From positions 756,501 through 820,500 of the forward strand of contig CAJNDS010002657.1 in the NCBI GenBank assembly GCA_905221605.1: a stretch of DNA of 64,000 nucleotides. Direction: 5' to 3'. The number at the start of each line of letters is the position of its first letter. Position 1 is the first letter of the stretch. The position numbers were made by a program, and so were the translations under genes. The notes under the pieces were generated by a model. It searched no databases, had not been told where the DNA came from, and saw nothing but the letters and a program-made list of their open reading frames with translations. Of this stretch, positions 1 to 10,306 are shown one piece after another. This DNA comes from Symbiodinium natans (Eukaryota; Sar; Dinophyceae; Suessiales; Symbiodiniaceae).

Positions 1-1
1 C

Positions 2-1588
2 TCCGAAAGCTTGGATGGGGATGGGCCGGAGCTCTCTGGTGGGACGTCCGACTGCCTGGATGAGCCCATACCCCGCGAGGATGGGGTCGAGTGTGTCGAG
101 TCGGACCCAGCGCTGGACGTGGGCGAGTTCGACAGGCAGATGCTGGCGCTGGGCGCGCACCTCGCTCGCATGGAACTTACCAGGAAAGAGATGCTCCGGG
201 CGACGCCGGCGCGGCATGTGCTGTGGCGGTTTGGCAAGACGCTTCGTGCTGGACCCTTTGCCAAGAGCCAGTACCAGCTCAGCAGCGAGGTGAAACAGGT
301 GAGGCAGTTCTGGTCGCACTCTTGGCATGGGAATGTGTGGGCAAAGATTTGCCTCCTCTTTGTGGTGAGCAATGGCATGCCTGCCCTGCTCATCTCATCG
401 CTTTTGGCCATGAGTGCACCTGTCCTCTTCCTCCACTTCACTGGCCAGAGCGGCACTCTGGATGTTTGTTGGATCTGGTGGATCGAGCAATGTCTCGGCT
501 CCTTGATTTGCGGCTTCACATTCCTGCTGTGGCAGCCTGGGAAGAAGATCTTCCTGGACAAAATCTGCATACATCAAAGCAATACGCGCTTGAAGATGGA
601 AGGCTTGCTGAATGTTTGTGCCGTGGTGAAGCACTCGAAGTCCATGTTGGTGTGCTGGGATACCACCTACGTTCAAAGGCTTTGGTGTGTGCTAGAGATG
701 GCTGCAGCCTTGAAAGCCCACGGACGCACGGCCAAACTGATCATCCGGCCCGTAAGTTGGGCACCCATGGTCATCGTGTCTTTCGTGGGCATGTCCATCC
801 TGATGGTAGTCTACACATCGTTCCAATCGTGTTATGTGCTTGAGCTTTTTCCTGCTTTATCGATAGAGTACATGCTCATCATATTGTTTGTTGTCTTTGT
901 GCCACTCTGCGTGGTGACCCTTCACCTCGCCAGTGGTGCTCTGCGTGCCCACTTCAGAGCCGTGGACACCATGCAGGAGCAGCTTCGCCACTTCTCCCTC
1001 GATTTCCCCAAGTGCCACTGCTGTACTCTGAACCATATCAACCCGAAAACGGGGGAGCCACTGCCTTGCGACCGGCTGGCCATTGGAGAGTGCATTCGCT
1101 CGTGGTTTGGATCTGTCGCTGACTTTGAGACTCTTGTCCAGGAGCAGGTTGCAGACGTTTTGGCTGAAAGGCTCGTGAAAAACCCGTTTCCATACTTCTG
1201 GCTTGTTGGGGCCACAACCCCGGTGGTGTGGACTCATCTCAGCAAGTCCGCTGTCATCGCGCTTTCCGGCGACTGGTATATCCTCAATCACATGTACTAC
1301 ATTCTGTGCTTCTGGTTGGCAGCTATTCCGGTGATGGTCCTGTGGTGGGCCCGTGTGGTGCAGGTATTCAAGCGCAAAAGGCACCATCGATGGCAGGATT
1401 TCCTGGTTAACGTGGCGTGTTCGTTTTGCCTTGCTGGCATCTACGTCCTCTTCAGCCTAGTCGATGGTCTCACCGTTCTGTACTTGGCAGATGGGTACGG
1501 GTATGTGTTCGGGTCGATGAACCTGATTCTTCTTGCTTTCACTTATTTGGGTTCAGGTGCCTGCTCCTGCAAGCTTAAACATGTGTGA
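2..1588 (+). CDS. Multi-pass membrane protein with TIR-like signatures (5' partial)
   Basis: The frame is open to the left window edge and stops with TGA at 1586-1588, so the 5' end is missing; the first ATG-encoded Met inside is well downstream of an acidic N-terminal stretch. Counting from position 11, HSWHG lies near residue 103, DKICIHQ near 183 and Y..RLWCVLE near 220-229. Cytosolic TIR-like domains show this succession (SW/H start, D.xCI.Q, Y..RLWC..E). Hydrophobic segments lie around residues 112-142, 155-174, 252-275, 283-307, and there are several more near the C-terminus. The signature is therefore embedded in a membrane protein. There are no introns in the visible part. The function is unknown; a sensor or NADase role would be a guess, and the catalytic Glu cannot be assigned with certainty. 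Confidence 0.6.
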   Translation, partial: SESLDGDGPELSGGTSDCLDEPIPREDGVECVESDPALDVGEFDRQMLALGAHLARMELTRKEMLRATPARHVLWRFGKTLRAGPFAKSQYQLSSEVKQVRQFWSHSWHGNVWAKICLLFVVSNGMPALLISSLLAMSAPVLFLHFTGQSGTLDVCWIWWIEQCLGSLICGFTFLLWQPGKKIFLDKICIHQSNTRLKMEGLLNVCAVVKHSKSMLVCWDTTYVQRLWCVLEMAAALKAHGRTAKLIIRPVSWAPMVIVSFVGMSILMVVYTSFQSCYVLELFPALSIEYMLIILFVVFVPLCVVTLHLASGALRAHFRAVDTMQEQLRHFSLDFPKCHCCTLNHINPKTGEPLPCDRLAIGECIRSWFGSVADFETLVQEQVADVLAERLVKNPFPYFWLVGATTPVVWTHLSKSAVIALSGDWYILNHMYYILCFWLAAIPVMVLWWARVVQVFKRKRHHRWQDFLVNVACSFCLAGIYVLFSLVDGLTVLYLADGYGYVFGSMNLILLAFTYLGSGACSCKLKHV

Positions 1589-2089
1589 CCGGCAGAGTTC
1601 CCGACGAGTTGAACCTTCCAAGGTTTTGAGGTTCTAAGACGAACCCTGAACCCTAAACCCTAAACCCCAAAGCCTAAACCCTAAACCCGTAGCCCAACTT
1701 GCAACCCAACGGAAAGGAGAAGGACTCTTAAAATCGATCCCAAGTGCAGCCGATCACAGGGCCGACCTGGCGGTTGCTTTGGTATGGACGGGCCGTTTAC
1801 GTCAGCAATGATGTTCACATCTTGTTTGTGGTTTAGGGTTTAGGGTTGTGGGTATTCCAGTAAACATGTGTACTCTTACCGATGAAAGTACTCCTGTGTG
1901 CGCTTTATCTTTAAGTACTTAGACAGGGTGGTCCTTCCGATTTGTTCTCAATCCCCCCCCCCCCCCTCCCCCCCCTCACCCTTGCGACCTTCTGTCTTCC
2001 CGCGGGACCGGCCAGGCGTAAGAAGCCTCAGCCCGGGTTCCCACACCCCTACGTCTCGATTCTTTCTTCGCACCCTGAAAAAAGAGGAG
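1589..2089. repeat. Intergenic region with telomere-type repeats and a C-run
   Basis: CCCTAAA units occur at 1642-1690 and TTTAGGG units at 1831-1847. A run of about 14 C followed by another C-run lies at 1951-1977. No convincing gene is present. Confidence 0.6.
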
Positions 2090-2093
2090 CATT
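2090..2093. repeat. Target site duplication CATT (left)
   Basis: CATT immediately precedes the left LTR and recurs at 34419-34422 directly after the right LTR. Confidence 0.75.
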
Positions 2094-2390
2094 TGTGAAG
2101 TCGACCAGCACTGGACTTGCACTAAGCCAATGCAATCACAGCCCGGTCACGCTGTTTTACGACTTCGTGAGTCCAAGCACTTGTGCAGCTACGCCTGAGT
2201 GCGTCCGGTCGGACCGCACAGCAACCTAGGAGCTACTGTACGACTCTACCGTGCTCAAAGGCACAAGCTCGGTACTTGAGCCAAAATATTGGCATTGATA
2301 CGAATTGCAAATCTACACATGCAAAGGAAAACTACAGTACTGGTTCTGGCAGCTCTGCACATGGAACGTGCGTGCTTAGACCTGCTCACA
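2094..2390 (-). repeat. 3' LTR of the retrotransposon
   Basis: This 297-bp sequence begins TGTGAGCAGG and ends GACTTCACA on the minus strand, so it has TG...CA termini with a 5-bp inverted repeat TGTGA/TCACA. It differs from the other LTR by one C indel (CAGCCCGG versus CAGCCGG) and one T/C substitution (near 2344). Confidence 0.9.
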
Positions 2391-2400
2391 TTCGCCCCTC
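2391..2400 (-). promoter_or_regulatory. Candidate polypurine tract
   Basis: On the minus strand GAGGGGCGAA lies directly upstream of the 3' LTR. It is purine-rich with one C, as expected for a plus-strand primer, but it is short. Confidence 0.4.
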
Positions 2401-3082
2401 AGCCGAGGCTTCCAGCTCATCTCGAGCTCGGAGTGCAGCAGGCACTCGCGCTGAACACAGAAAGGGAAGGGCGAGGGTGTCGCGTGCGACCATGGTGGTC
2501 CGCACATCATGAGCATTGGCATGCGGCAGGGACGCTAGCCCGCACCACCACAACGAACGCACGACGACAGCAACCCTCAGCAGCCCTTAACCACCCTTTC
2601 CCAGGAGGTCCTCACCCTTTTGCTGGTGGGCGAGGCTCTTGAATCCTCGAGCTGGTCTCTAGCTGCCAGTACGCAGACTAGGGTACAAACTATGGTACAC
2701 TGTACACTTCCGGTCCTAAGCTACGGCTACGGCTACTCACCTATCTGGAACTACCCTACGGGCTACCGGACTCAGCGAGAGCCGCGCACATGGCTTGTGC
2801 CGCAGGCAATGCAGCTCACACGCGCTTCGGCGAGCGCATTGCCGCGACCAGGACACGGTCCGCAACACCTGCAAAAGAGCACCCTCAGCACGAGGGGCCA
2901 CAGGCAGGGCGGAGGAGAAAGGTGCGGGGAATGCAAAATGGGCAGGTTTCCAACCTGCCGCGGCTTTTCGCCCGCAGTCAAGCAAAAGAAAATGCAAAAG
3001 GTTGGCGAAGCAACGTGCCGTGCTGCAACGCCTGCTCTGATAATGCGTGGATGCATACCACGCCGCGCCGACTGGCCGCAGC
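2401..3082 (-). other. Untranslated region between accessory block and 3' LTR
   Basis: GC-rich sequence. The open frames here on either strand have arginine/alanine/serine-biased composition with no recognisable motif and look like shadows. Confidence 0.4.
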
Positions 3083-4290
3083 CTACTCGATACCCTGTGG
3101 AGCAGTGTTGGGGGCACGAGTGGCGTTGCCAGCAACGTTGGAGCTACTGGCTCGCTCCAACTGAGGGCGCCTTGCGACCGCCTCATCGAGGGAGAATGCC
3201 TCAGCCGACACCCTCTGGAAATCCTCGATGTAGGACTGCGCGACCGGGTGCGTCTTGGCGACCTCAAGCCTAAGCCCTGCCTCCGCATTGGCTTTGCTGC
3301 TTGTGGTAAAATTGAGGCTCCCAATCAGCACCACCGCGCCATCAGGCCGCAGTAGGCAAAGGGCCTTGGCATGGTGAAGCCCTTGGATACCGGTACCTAC
3401 TTTAGCCCCGGGCCGTCGCGAGCATAGGCGTCGCGCACGGATGTGCCGCAACCCACCTTCACCTCGGCGCCTGCAGCCGCCAAGCGTTTCAACGCTTGCC
3501 ACTGCAGTTTGGTGCGGTGGCATTGTCCCATGTCGGCGACAATCCGAACGCCTGCGCCCTTCCTAAGCGACGCTTCGATTGCCTCGATGCAGGATGGGCA
3601 ATCTAAGCTGTACGCCCGGATGTAGATCACATCCTCTGCTGCTCCAGACCCAAGCAGCGTTTGGGCGGCCTGAACGTATGGCCCGCCCGCAAGGAATTCC
3701 GCTTCTTTGACTGGAGAACTCCTAGCGGGGACTGGGCCCTTGTTCCTCCGGCTGGGTGTGCGCGCCACAGTGGCAGTGGCGGCACGTTGCACGAAGCCGG
3801 ACTGTGCGTGGGCTGCGCTCGCTCCATCTGCTGGGGCCGCGGCCAGGTCACGACCCGCGAGCCCCTGAAAGCAGGAGAGCCCGCGGCTCTTGGCCGCAAG
3901 TTGGGAGAAGCATCCTTCACTGTTCCCCAAACCCAACACAACCTTACCCTTAGCTAGGGCTTCGGAGGCGGTACTCCGAATGGAGTCTGTGAGCGCAGAA
4001 CCCGCGCCTCGCTGGGCCGCGTGCAAAAACCCTAGGGATCGAGCGGTGTCCATTGCGGCATCGCAGTGCCCGCAACGTCCCTCTGCCAGGTAAGCACGAC
4101 AGCCACAGGCAGCTGTCTCCTCCTTGAGGTGCACCCAAACTTTATGGGTCACCCCTTTCTTAGTGCTCGCGACCTCAAACGTCGCTTCAGAGCCAAGGAG
4201 TTGAGACAGCCGCGCCTCAGGGGCCGCGGTGTTGCCATGTCGCAGATGCGCAATGCGATTGGCAACGGCACGACTCACGTACACAGAACA
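3083..4290 (-). pseudogene. SWIM zinc finger + PLD-like nuclease module of the retrotransposon
   Basis: The minus-strand frame from about 4290 to 3397 encodes a SWIM-type pattern C-x-C-x8-C-x-H (CGCRAYLAEGRCGHC, near 4090-4135). Farther on it has a PLD-like first half (DVIYIRAYSLD...IEASLRKGAGVRIVADM). A one-base shift near 3400-3410, in a CCCGGGG run, moves the frame to one ending at 3083, which encodes HHAKALCLLRPD...GSLNFTTSS. Together these form a degenerate HKD-type motif (H-x-K...D...GSxNFT). One HKD per chain is typical of dimeric PLD-like nucleases and hydrolases. A Lys/Arg/Ala-rich linker separates SWIM and PLD. The module probably follows the RanBP2/membrane part in a single ancestral ORF. 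The substrate is unknown. Confidence 0.6.
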
Positions 4291-5833
4291 GCGCTGCACA
4301 AGATCACTACTACCAGAGTGATGGCTGTTCCGGCGACCCACACGGTTCGCCTGGCCCCATGACCGATTTCCTCGACAACGTCGGCCGAAATTGTTGCAAC
4401 CGCGTGCATGGAGTCCTCGACAACATGCACAGCCCCGCGGTGCAACTGCAAGGCAATCGGCGCCGACGCTGCAGCCGCCAGGCCCCACCAGCCGTTGATG
4501 TTCCCGTTGAGGGCGTGCATCAACCGATTGAGGAGCCCGCGACCCAGGAAAAAGGGGGTCCGCGGCGGAAGCGGAACACTTGGCGGCGGCCGGGCCGACC
4601 CGCACGGGAAGGCTGGGACCCAGCTTGTGCTTGGGCGGGGTTGGAGCGCGGCAACTATGCCCGCGGCGTAAGCGCCCCAGGCGTACCTGCCCCTCCCCTT
4701 GGGCTTGCCCTTGGCATCGGACTTGCCTCTGCCCTTCGGCTTGCCCTGGCCCTTGCCACGGGCATCTGCCCAAGCACTCCAAGGGTCGCGGCCCTTGCCG
4801 TACGTCGCTTCTTCGCGACGTCGCTTACCGCCCCTCTTCTTGTGTTTGTTTCTAAGAAGAGGTTGGATGGTTTCTTGGTCCATCGCAAGATTGGCCAGAA
4901 GGATCTCGTGCTCCAGCTCGTCCTGGCTGCTTTCGGAGCCAGAGTCCCTCTCTTCGCCACGCCGCGGATCAGGGATCCCGCGAGAGACGACCTCTGCCAA
5001 ACGGAGAGGGGTGCTGCAGCGAAAGCACAGCTGCCTGAATGAAAGATTCCATTCATAGCAGTTAGGGCACTGCCACCCTGCAATGCGGAGCGCTTCGCTG
5101 ATGTGGTCATCGCGCTCCGCCTTCTCCGCCTGGCGCCGCTCTCGCTTCTTGGCGCGCTCGGCCGCCTGCGCCTCCTCGGCCGCCTGGAGGGCTTCAGCGA
5201 GTTCCTCATCGCTGAGAAGCCTCGCGGCATCCGCCCGCGCTTGTTGGTCTTCAAGCGCTTCGGCAGAAAACCTCCGCCTCCATTGCTCGGGCGCGGTTTG
5301 AGGGTCTACCTCCCACCACCCGATGTCGATCCCAACCGGGTTGATGGCTTCGCAGAAGAAGCACCGCCAGCTGCCGTAGGGGTAAAAGCGGCCTTCGCCG
5401 TAGGCCCGGTTGGCTGGGAGGGCGACATCGTCCGCCTCATCCGCGGTGCCTGCCTCCATCTCAACCGAGACCTCCTCGTCCTTGACAACCTCAGCTTCCT
5501 CCTCCTGTTCCTCCTTGACCAGGGGCTCTTCTTGCTCCCGGCCAACGTTGAGGTGGGACTCAGTGCGAACCTCGGCGCGCATCAAAATGACGTCAAGGCT
5601 ATCCGCGGCTGGGTCGCCCGCGAAGAAGGAATCGATCTCCTGGGCATGGAGATCGTCAAGAGGCGTCACCAGGTCTGGCGAGTAATCCCGCTTGGAACGA
5701 CGACGCTCTGCCAGGCGTTGCTGAACGTCGCTCGTCGGCGGCCCGAGGGCCCGCCCGCGCGGAGCGGCCTCCCGCGGAGGTCCATGCTCGGCCTCCTCCG
5801 TGGGCTCGCTCTTGGGCGTGGACCCTCCACCGC
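4275..5833 (-). pseudogene. Accessory polyprotein part: two RanBP2-type zinc ribbons and a membrane segment
   Basis: The minus-strand frame enters from the nested transposon boundary. It has an acidic N-terminal part (runs of EEQEEEAEVV), then a first zinc ribbon WRCFFCEAINP (near 5360), an Ala/Glu/Arg-rich predicted coiled coil (LLSDEELAEALQAAEEAQ), and a second ribbon WQCPNCYEWN...CFRC (near 5000-5070). The second ribbon matches the RanBP2 pattern W-x-C-x2-C-x3-N-x6-C-x2-C. A KGKG/Arg-rich basic stretch follows, then a hydrophobic C-terminus (VWVAGTAITLVVVILCSAVL), after which the frame stops at 4275. The Met at 5849 belongs to the transposon TIR, so it is not the native start. The native frame continues from 17037 once transposon 1 is removed. 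RanBP2 ribbons bind RNA or ubiquitin; which applies here is not known. Confidence 0.6.
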
Positions 5834-5835
5834 TA

Positions 5836-5859
5836 CCCCAACACTGCAAATGACCTAAA
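5836..5859 (+). repeat. Left terminal inverted repeat of transposon 1
   Basis: Starts CCCCAACACTGCAAATGACC and continues with TAAA. It matches 17012-17035 in inverse orientation over 24 bp. Confidence 0.85.
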
Positions 5860-6112
5860 TTTAGGTAGGCAAGGATTTACATTAAATTTTTCATTTAGGT
5901 CACAAAATTTACGTAAAATTTTACCTAAATTGTAAAGTAAAATACTTTGAGTGTAATTTACACCGCAAGTAAATGTATTTAGGTTTGGAGTAAATATACA
6001 TGTGTGTGGTGTGAAGGTTGCTTTGTTTTCAGCAGAAACATGTCCATATGCAAAAACAAACTGAAAGTCTCTGTGCAGTGCCAGGACTTTTGGGTGTGAT
6101 GGGATGCATTTG

Positions 6113-6420
6113 ATGCATGTTTTCGGCCTGGAAGCATTTAAATCCGAGATTTATTTTCGACAGATGTTGAAACATTTCAGGAGCAGCAGGCATGTTTCGG
6201 CCTTGAAGCACTTACTTCCGAGATTTACTTTCGACAATGTCACACAGTAGAAGCATTTACTTTCGACTGTGTCAGTCTGCATGTTTACATTCGAGGAGCA
6301 GCAGGCATGTACCGGCCTTGAAGCATTTACTTCCGAGATTTACTTTCGACGGTGTCACAGTATAAGCATTTACTTTCGACAGTGCCAGTCTGCATGTTTA
6401 CATTCGAGGAGCAGCAGGCA
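6113..6420. repeat. Tandem repeat of about 114 bp in the left end of transposon 1
   Basis: GAGCAGCAGGCATGT recurs at 6181, 6296 and 6409. The units contain TTTACTTTCGAC and TTTACATTCGAG, and a degenerate partial copy precedes them from 6113. The remaining sequence of 5860-6593 is AT-rich subterminal DNA with no gene seen. Confidence 0.75.
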
Positions 6421-6593
6421 TGTTTGCAATCGACAACATTGAACTGTACACAGTGCTTGCTTTTCGGAGTTTACTGCATGCATGATTGCTTTTGTTGAGC
6501 ATGAACATGTAATGTTGAACTTGTGTGCCGGCTTGTGTGATCCAGCTCCATGTTTTGTGGTCTATACATAACGAGCCACAGCCATATAGAGCC

Positions 6594-7901
6594 ATGGCTG
6601 CTTTGGCTGCAGCTTTCGCAGAGAGGGAAGAAGCGATCTGCATGAGCAAGGCTTCTGGGTCTAAGAATCGCCTGGTGGCCGACCCAACCATTAGCTCTGA
6701 CATGATCAAGCGGGTTCTTCGGTCTTACATGGAGTTCCAGAAGTGTGACGATTTGATGTCCTTGCTGGCACCACCGCCGGGAGGCCCGAGCCCATTGAGC
6801 TTCTCGTGGCACACCCCCCCTCACGGGGGGTGGCTGGTGAAATGCAGCGGGTTGTTGTACGACATAGTCGTGCAGGTTGCTGCAAACAGCAAGCTTCAAT
6901 CCGTGAAGGTCCAAAAGGCCTTGAAAGATTTGCACACCGGCAAAGATATGTCGGTGCATACCTCTGGGAATCAGGGGGTGGCAGACATTTACGACAAGAT
7001 CGACTTGTGCTTGAGGCTTCTACTTGCACATCTGAGACAGCTCAAACAGAACGAGGGTCTGAAGCTGAAGGTGTTTCGGTTGCTCAGCCGATCAGAACAA
7101 GTAAAAATCGACATGATCCTGGCGAAGTTGCAGCTGGACCTTACCAGTGTGCAGAACTTGGAGGAGTCCGAAAGAGAGACCCCGACAAGTGTCGAGATTG
7201 TTCCATGGGAGAATCCGAGTCCCTCGCCGAAGCCGAATGCATCACCTTTGACTGCTGCGGGCCAGAGTTCGGGGAATGATCTGGATGCCACAGGTTTGCC
7301 AAAGCTGCCAGCGATTTTCGACAAGATCATGTCAAAGTATAGCTCGGGGTCGCCTTGCTCCAGCTCGAGCCACACAAACCAAATCAAGAAGAAGAAGCAG
7401 GGAAAGTGTGGCGCTAAGAAGCTAGGCAAGATGCAGCCCAAGAAGAAGATGAAGGCAGGCAGCGAGCCCAAGGCCGACATGTCGGACGAAGCCTTGCTCC
7501 GAGATGCGATGGAGTACGAGCCCCAGGCCGTTATGAAGAAGCCCAGCTCCCGAAGCAAGCCAAGCAAGCAGGCAAAGCCGATGAAGAAGCCCAGCTCCCA
7601 AAGCAAGAGAAAAACCCCGGCTGCCCTCTCGGACGAGTTTCCGGCAGCTGGGGAGGCCGAGGAGTATGGCAATGGCTACAAGTTCCAGGCGAAGAACTAT
7701 GGCGAATGCAAGCTGGAGATGTACACAAAGAAGTCCTACATCAGGTACAAGGGCACCGACCAGAAGTGGAAGAGCATCGTGTCCAGCTGCATGGATGGCC
7801 ACCACCAGCAGATTTGTAGGCAGCTTGTTGGGCATGTTCGAGAGGGCAAGTCGGGTTCCGAGCTGTTTGCGATTCGTGCTAGAATCATGGAGACACTTTA
7901 A
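6594..7901 (+). CDS. Lysine-rich protein of transposon 1, function unknown
   Basis: The ATG at 6594 sits in GAGCCATGG, a favourable eukaryotic start context, and was preferred to the Met 23 codons upstream. The product is 435 aa. The first 200 residues look globular and helical (MAALAAAFAEREEAICMSK; later DKIDLCLRLLLAHLRQL). A Pro/Ser-rich linker follows, then a basic stretch (KKKKQGKCGAKKLGK) and an imperfectly repeated MKKPSSRSKPSKQ / MKKPSSQSKRK. A compact C-terminal domain of about 75 residues (YGECKLEMYTKKSYIRYKG...ELFAIRARIMETL) ends it. An inverted CCCCCC-TCAC-GGGGGG lies inside the coding part at about 6816. I do not recognise the family; a DNA-binding accessory protein of the transposon is a guess from charge and position. 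Confidence 0.6.
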   Translation: MAALAAAFAEREEAICMSKASGSKNRLVADPTISSDMIKRVLRSYMEFQKCDDLMSLLAPPPGGPSPLSFSWHTPPHGGWLVKCSGLLYDIVVQVAANSKLQSVKVQKALKDLHTGKDMSVHTSGNQGVADIYDKIDLCLRLLLAHLRQLKQNEGLKLKVFRLLSRSEQVKIDMILAKLQLDLTSVQNLEESERETPTSVEIVPWENPSPSPKPNASPLTAAGQSSGNDLDATGLPKLPAIFDKIMSKYSSGSPCSSSSHTNQIKKKKQGKCGAKKLGKMQPKKKMKAGSEPKADMSDEALLRDAMEYEPQAVMKKPSSRSKPSKQAKPMKKPSSQSKRKTPAALSDEFPAAGEAEEYGNGYKFQAKNYGECKLEMYTKKSYIRYKGTDQKWKSIVSSCMDGHHQQICRQLVGHVREGKSGSELFAIRARIMETL

Positions 7902-8651
7902 TATTTTGAATCCTAAGCCCTAAACCCTGGCTTGTCCGAGTGTGAGCGATTAAACCCTAAACCCTAAACCTTACACCCTAAACCCTAAACCCTAAACCAA
8001 GCGGCCAGCAAGCTGCCTACAAGAAGCTGCCTATATGAAGAAAAGTTTCCGGGTTCACACATGTGACAGCACATGTGCTCTGTGTGGGGAAGAAATCTGC
8101 AATCGGCATTTGCATTCGGCCTTTACATGAAGCTTGTATTTGCATCGGCATTTACACGGTTTAGGGTTAGGGTTTAGGGTTTAGGGTTTAGGGTTTAGGG
8201 TTTAGGGTTTAGGGTTTAGGGTTTAGGGTTTAGGGTTTAGGGTTTAGGGTTTAGGGTTCGGCCTTTACATGAGTTTACATTCGGCCATTACATGAGACGT
8301 TCCTGTTTGCATTGGCATTTGCATTTGGCCTTTGCATGGGTTTACATTCGGCCTTACATGAGACATTTGCATTCCAGAACCGAAACCCTAAACCTATAAC
8401 CCTTCAACCCTTAAACCTTTAAACCCTTAAACCTTAAACCCTTAAACCCTCAACCCATATATGTTTCTTCACCCGGCAGTTTACTCTCGAGCTATTTTAC
8501 ACATGACACGAGATGAGAGGCGCTTTTGGGCTACATTGGTTTTACCTTCGTGTTACTTGCAGCAGATTGCACATGTGCATGAGATGTGAGACTGTTGTGG
8601 CCATATAAACACACACACAGAGCAGCACAAGTCTGGAGACCGTGTAGAGCC
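7902..8651. repeat. Telomere-type arrays and TTTACATTCGG spacer
   Basis: CCCTAAA units lie at 7918-7998, an almost perfect (TTTAGGG)n array at 8159-8257 and CCTTAAAC variants at 8385-8455. In between are repeated GCATTCGGCC/TTTACAT phrases. No gene seen. Confidence 0.7.
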
Positions 8652-8825
8652 ATGAGGGTGTACGTGAGCAATGTGTGGTTCGATGTCCAGAAGTGGCAAG
8701 TCCGGAACTGCCTGGAATCCTGGCACATAACCACGTGCACCGAGATCCAGGTTTGCCGAAAACCATACTGGCTCAGAAACTTGTCAGCATTTTACATCAG
8801 GCTTCTGTGTGTGTGTGTGTGCTGA
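8652..8825 (+). CDS. Small hypothetical protein (57 aa)
   Basis: The ATG at 8652 is in GAGCCATGAGG, the same context as the start at 6594. The product begins MRVYVSNVWFDVQKWQVRNC and ends in a CVCVC tail encoded by a GT microsatellite, so the true end may be spliced. It is followed by a TTTAGGG array at 8847-8886. No family recognised. Confidence 0.3.
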   Translation: MRVYVSNVWFDVQKWQVRNCLESWHITTCTEIQVCRKPYWLRNLSAFYIRLLCVCVC

Positions 8826-9242
8826 CATAAAGGGTTTCGGGTTTTTAGGGTTTAGGGTTTAGGGTTTAGGGTTTAGGGTTTAGGGTTATGTTGGAGCAAG
8901 GTGGTTCTCCAAAGCCAGAGCATTGCAGTTTGTTCCTCTCTTTCGAAGCTTGGTCTTTTGGGTGTGTATGAGTTTTACTTCGTTTTTTCCATTCATGTAT
9001 ATTTAACTTGATAGGGATTTCGGGTTATCAGGTTGTGCTCACATGTAAAATTATATAGTGTGAGGAGTCGGCAGAAGATGCTCGACGATGTGTAGAGACA
9101 CTCAACGACCAATGGGTGCGAGGGTTCCTCGACACTTTCCAGTGAAGCCTTTTACTTTTGCTCGACAAATTAATTTTACATTTGTATTCTCCGAGAGATT
9201 CATTTTACATCTGTGGTTCTCAGAGGCTTTGCACCGGGAAGT

Positions 9243-9745
9243 GCTTACATGCCGAGCTGGCACGTGCCCCGACAGCTGCTCCGGCAACTCAATCAGCTGT
9301 TCCAGTTCCTCCACCTCCTCCACCAGCTGTTCCAGTTGCTGAACCTGCACTTCCTCCAGCTGGTGCTCCACTTCCTCCATGTGGTGTGATGACTCCACCC
9401 GAAGCTTTCCAGAGCTGGCCATTGCCTCCATGGCATTTGCCCATGCCTGTACCAGACCCGCCTGCAGTGGGCTCTTGGACCGGGGTTATACCGAATGCCT
9501 ACAACAACCCGCTACTTCGGATGACTCCCTATTACCAAGGACCAATCAACTTTGCAAAGGCTCCGTTTATGTCTCCTGTTCCAGTTCACAGCCAGCCTGG
9601 TGGGAACGATGGCTGGCATCAGGATCAGAGTGGGGCCGACGGTTCTGCTGGGCAGCAAAATGTGGCAGAGGGTGGTTTGGTCCACGAGGACGACAATGAC
9701 AATGGAGTTCAGGAGGCACTTACTTTTGAAAAAACTAAACCCTAA
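9243..9745 (+). CDS. Proline-rich exon of transposon 1
   Basis: This is an open frame without an ATG. It encodes Pro-rich sequence (VPVPPPPPPAVPVAEPALPP) and then a less biased part (VIPNAYNNPLLRMTPYYQGP) ending in an acidic segment (HEDDNDNG). It runs into a CCCTAAA array at 9737, where the stop arises, so the real 3' border is probably a splice site just before the array. The upstream limit is uncertain. It could be an internal exon of a larger gene shared with 9927-10306. No function inferred. Confidence 0.4.
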
Positions 9746-9865
9746 ACCCTAAACCCTAAACCCTAAACCCTAAACCCTAAACCCTAAACCCTAAACCCTA
9801 AACCCTAAACCCTAAACCTAAGCCTCAAGCCCTAACCAACCCTAAACCCTCAACCCTAAACCCGG
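9737..9865. repeat. (CCCTAAA)n array
   Basis: About 12 near-perfect units followed by degenerate ones. Confidence 0.9.
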
Positions 9866-9926
9866 TAGGGACCTAGGGGTCTTAGGTGTTTTCGGGTGAG
9901 AAGAAGATTGCTGTATTGTTTGTGAG

Positions 9927-10306
9927 AGGATCCTTTCCAGCTGATCGAGCAGGATCCTTTCCAGCTGATCGAGCAGCCAAATGATGGGGAGGACCCGGCT
10001 GGCTATGAGCTCCTTCGATTGAACCTCGAGAAGAGCCTGGCAGAGGAGGGGGAGGAGGAGGCACCTCTTGAACCGGAGGCCGACAAGGAGGACGAGGACG
10101 ACGACAAGGAGGACGACAAGGAGGAGGAGGAGGTATCGGAGGAGGAAAAGAAAAAGAAGGACAAGAAGAAGAAGAAGAAGCAGCACCGGAGGAGGAGGTC
10201 GTCCACAAGCTCTCGGAGCCGGAGCCGGTCAAGAAGGAGGAGGCGATCCTCGGGTTCTGGCTCGGTGCGTCTTCGAGTGAGAGTTGAGAAGAAGAGGCAC
10301 CGGTAG
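9927..10306 (+). CDS. Acidic/RS-rich exon (SR-protein-like tail)
   Basis: The frame begins right after an in-frame stop, without ATG, suggesting a 3' splice site near GTGAG at 9924-9928. A 24-bp tandem duplication at 9929-9976 encodes DPFQLIEQ twice. Then come an acidic run (EADKEDEDDDKEDDKEEEE), a lysine run, and an RS tail (RRRRSSTSSRSRSRSRRRRR) ending at TAG 10304-10306. The composition resembles splicing or chromatin-associated RS proteins. No folded domain is visible. Confidence 0.45.

Noticed and set aside
2737-3324. Minus-strand 195-codon frame next to the 3' LTR.
   Set aside because: It overlaps the PLD-like frame, has Arg/Ala/Ser-biased shadow composition and shows no motif.
5103-5858. 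Plus-strand 251-codon frame.
   Set aside because: Antisense shadow of the RanBP2-containing frame, and it ends inside the transposon TIR.
5834-5860. Met at 5849 (minus) as the start of the RanBP2-type protein.
   Set aside because: That ATG lies within the TIR of transposon 1; the native frame continues from 17037 when the transposon is removed.
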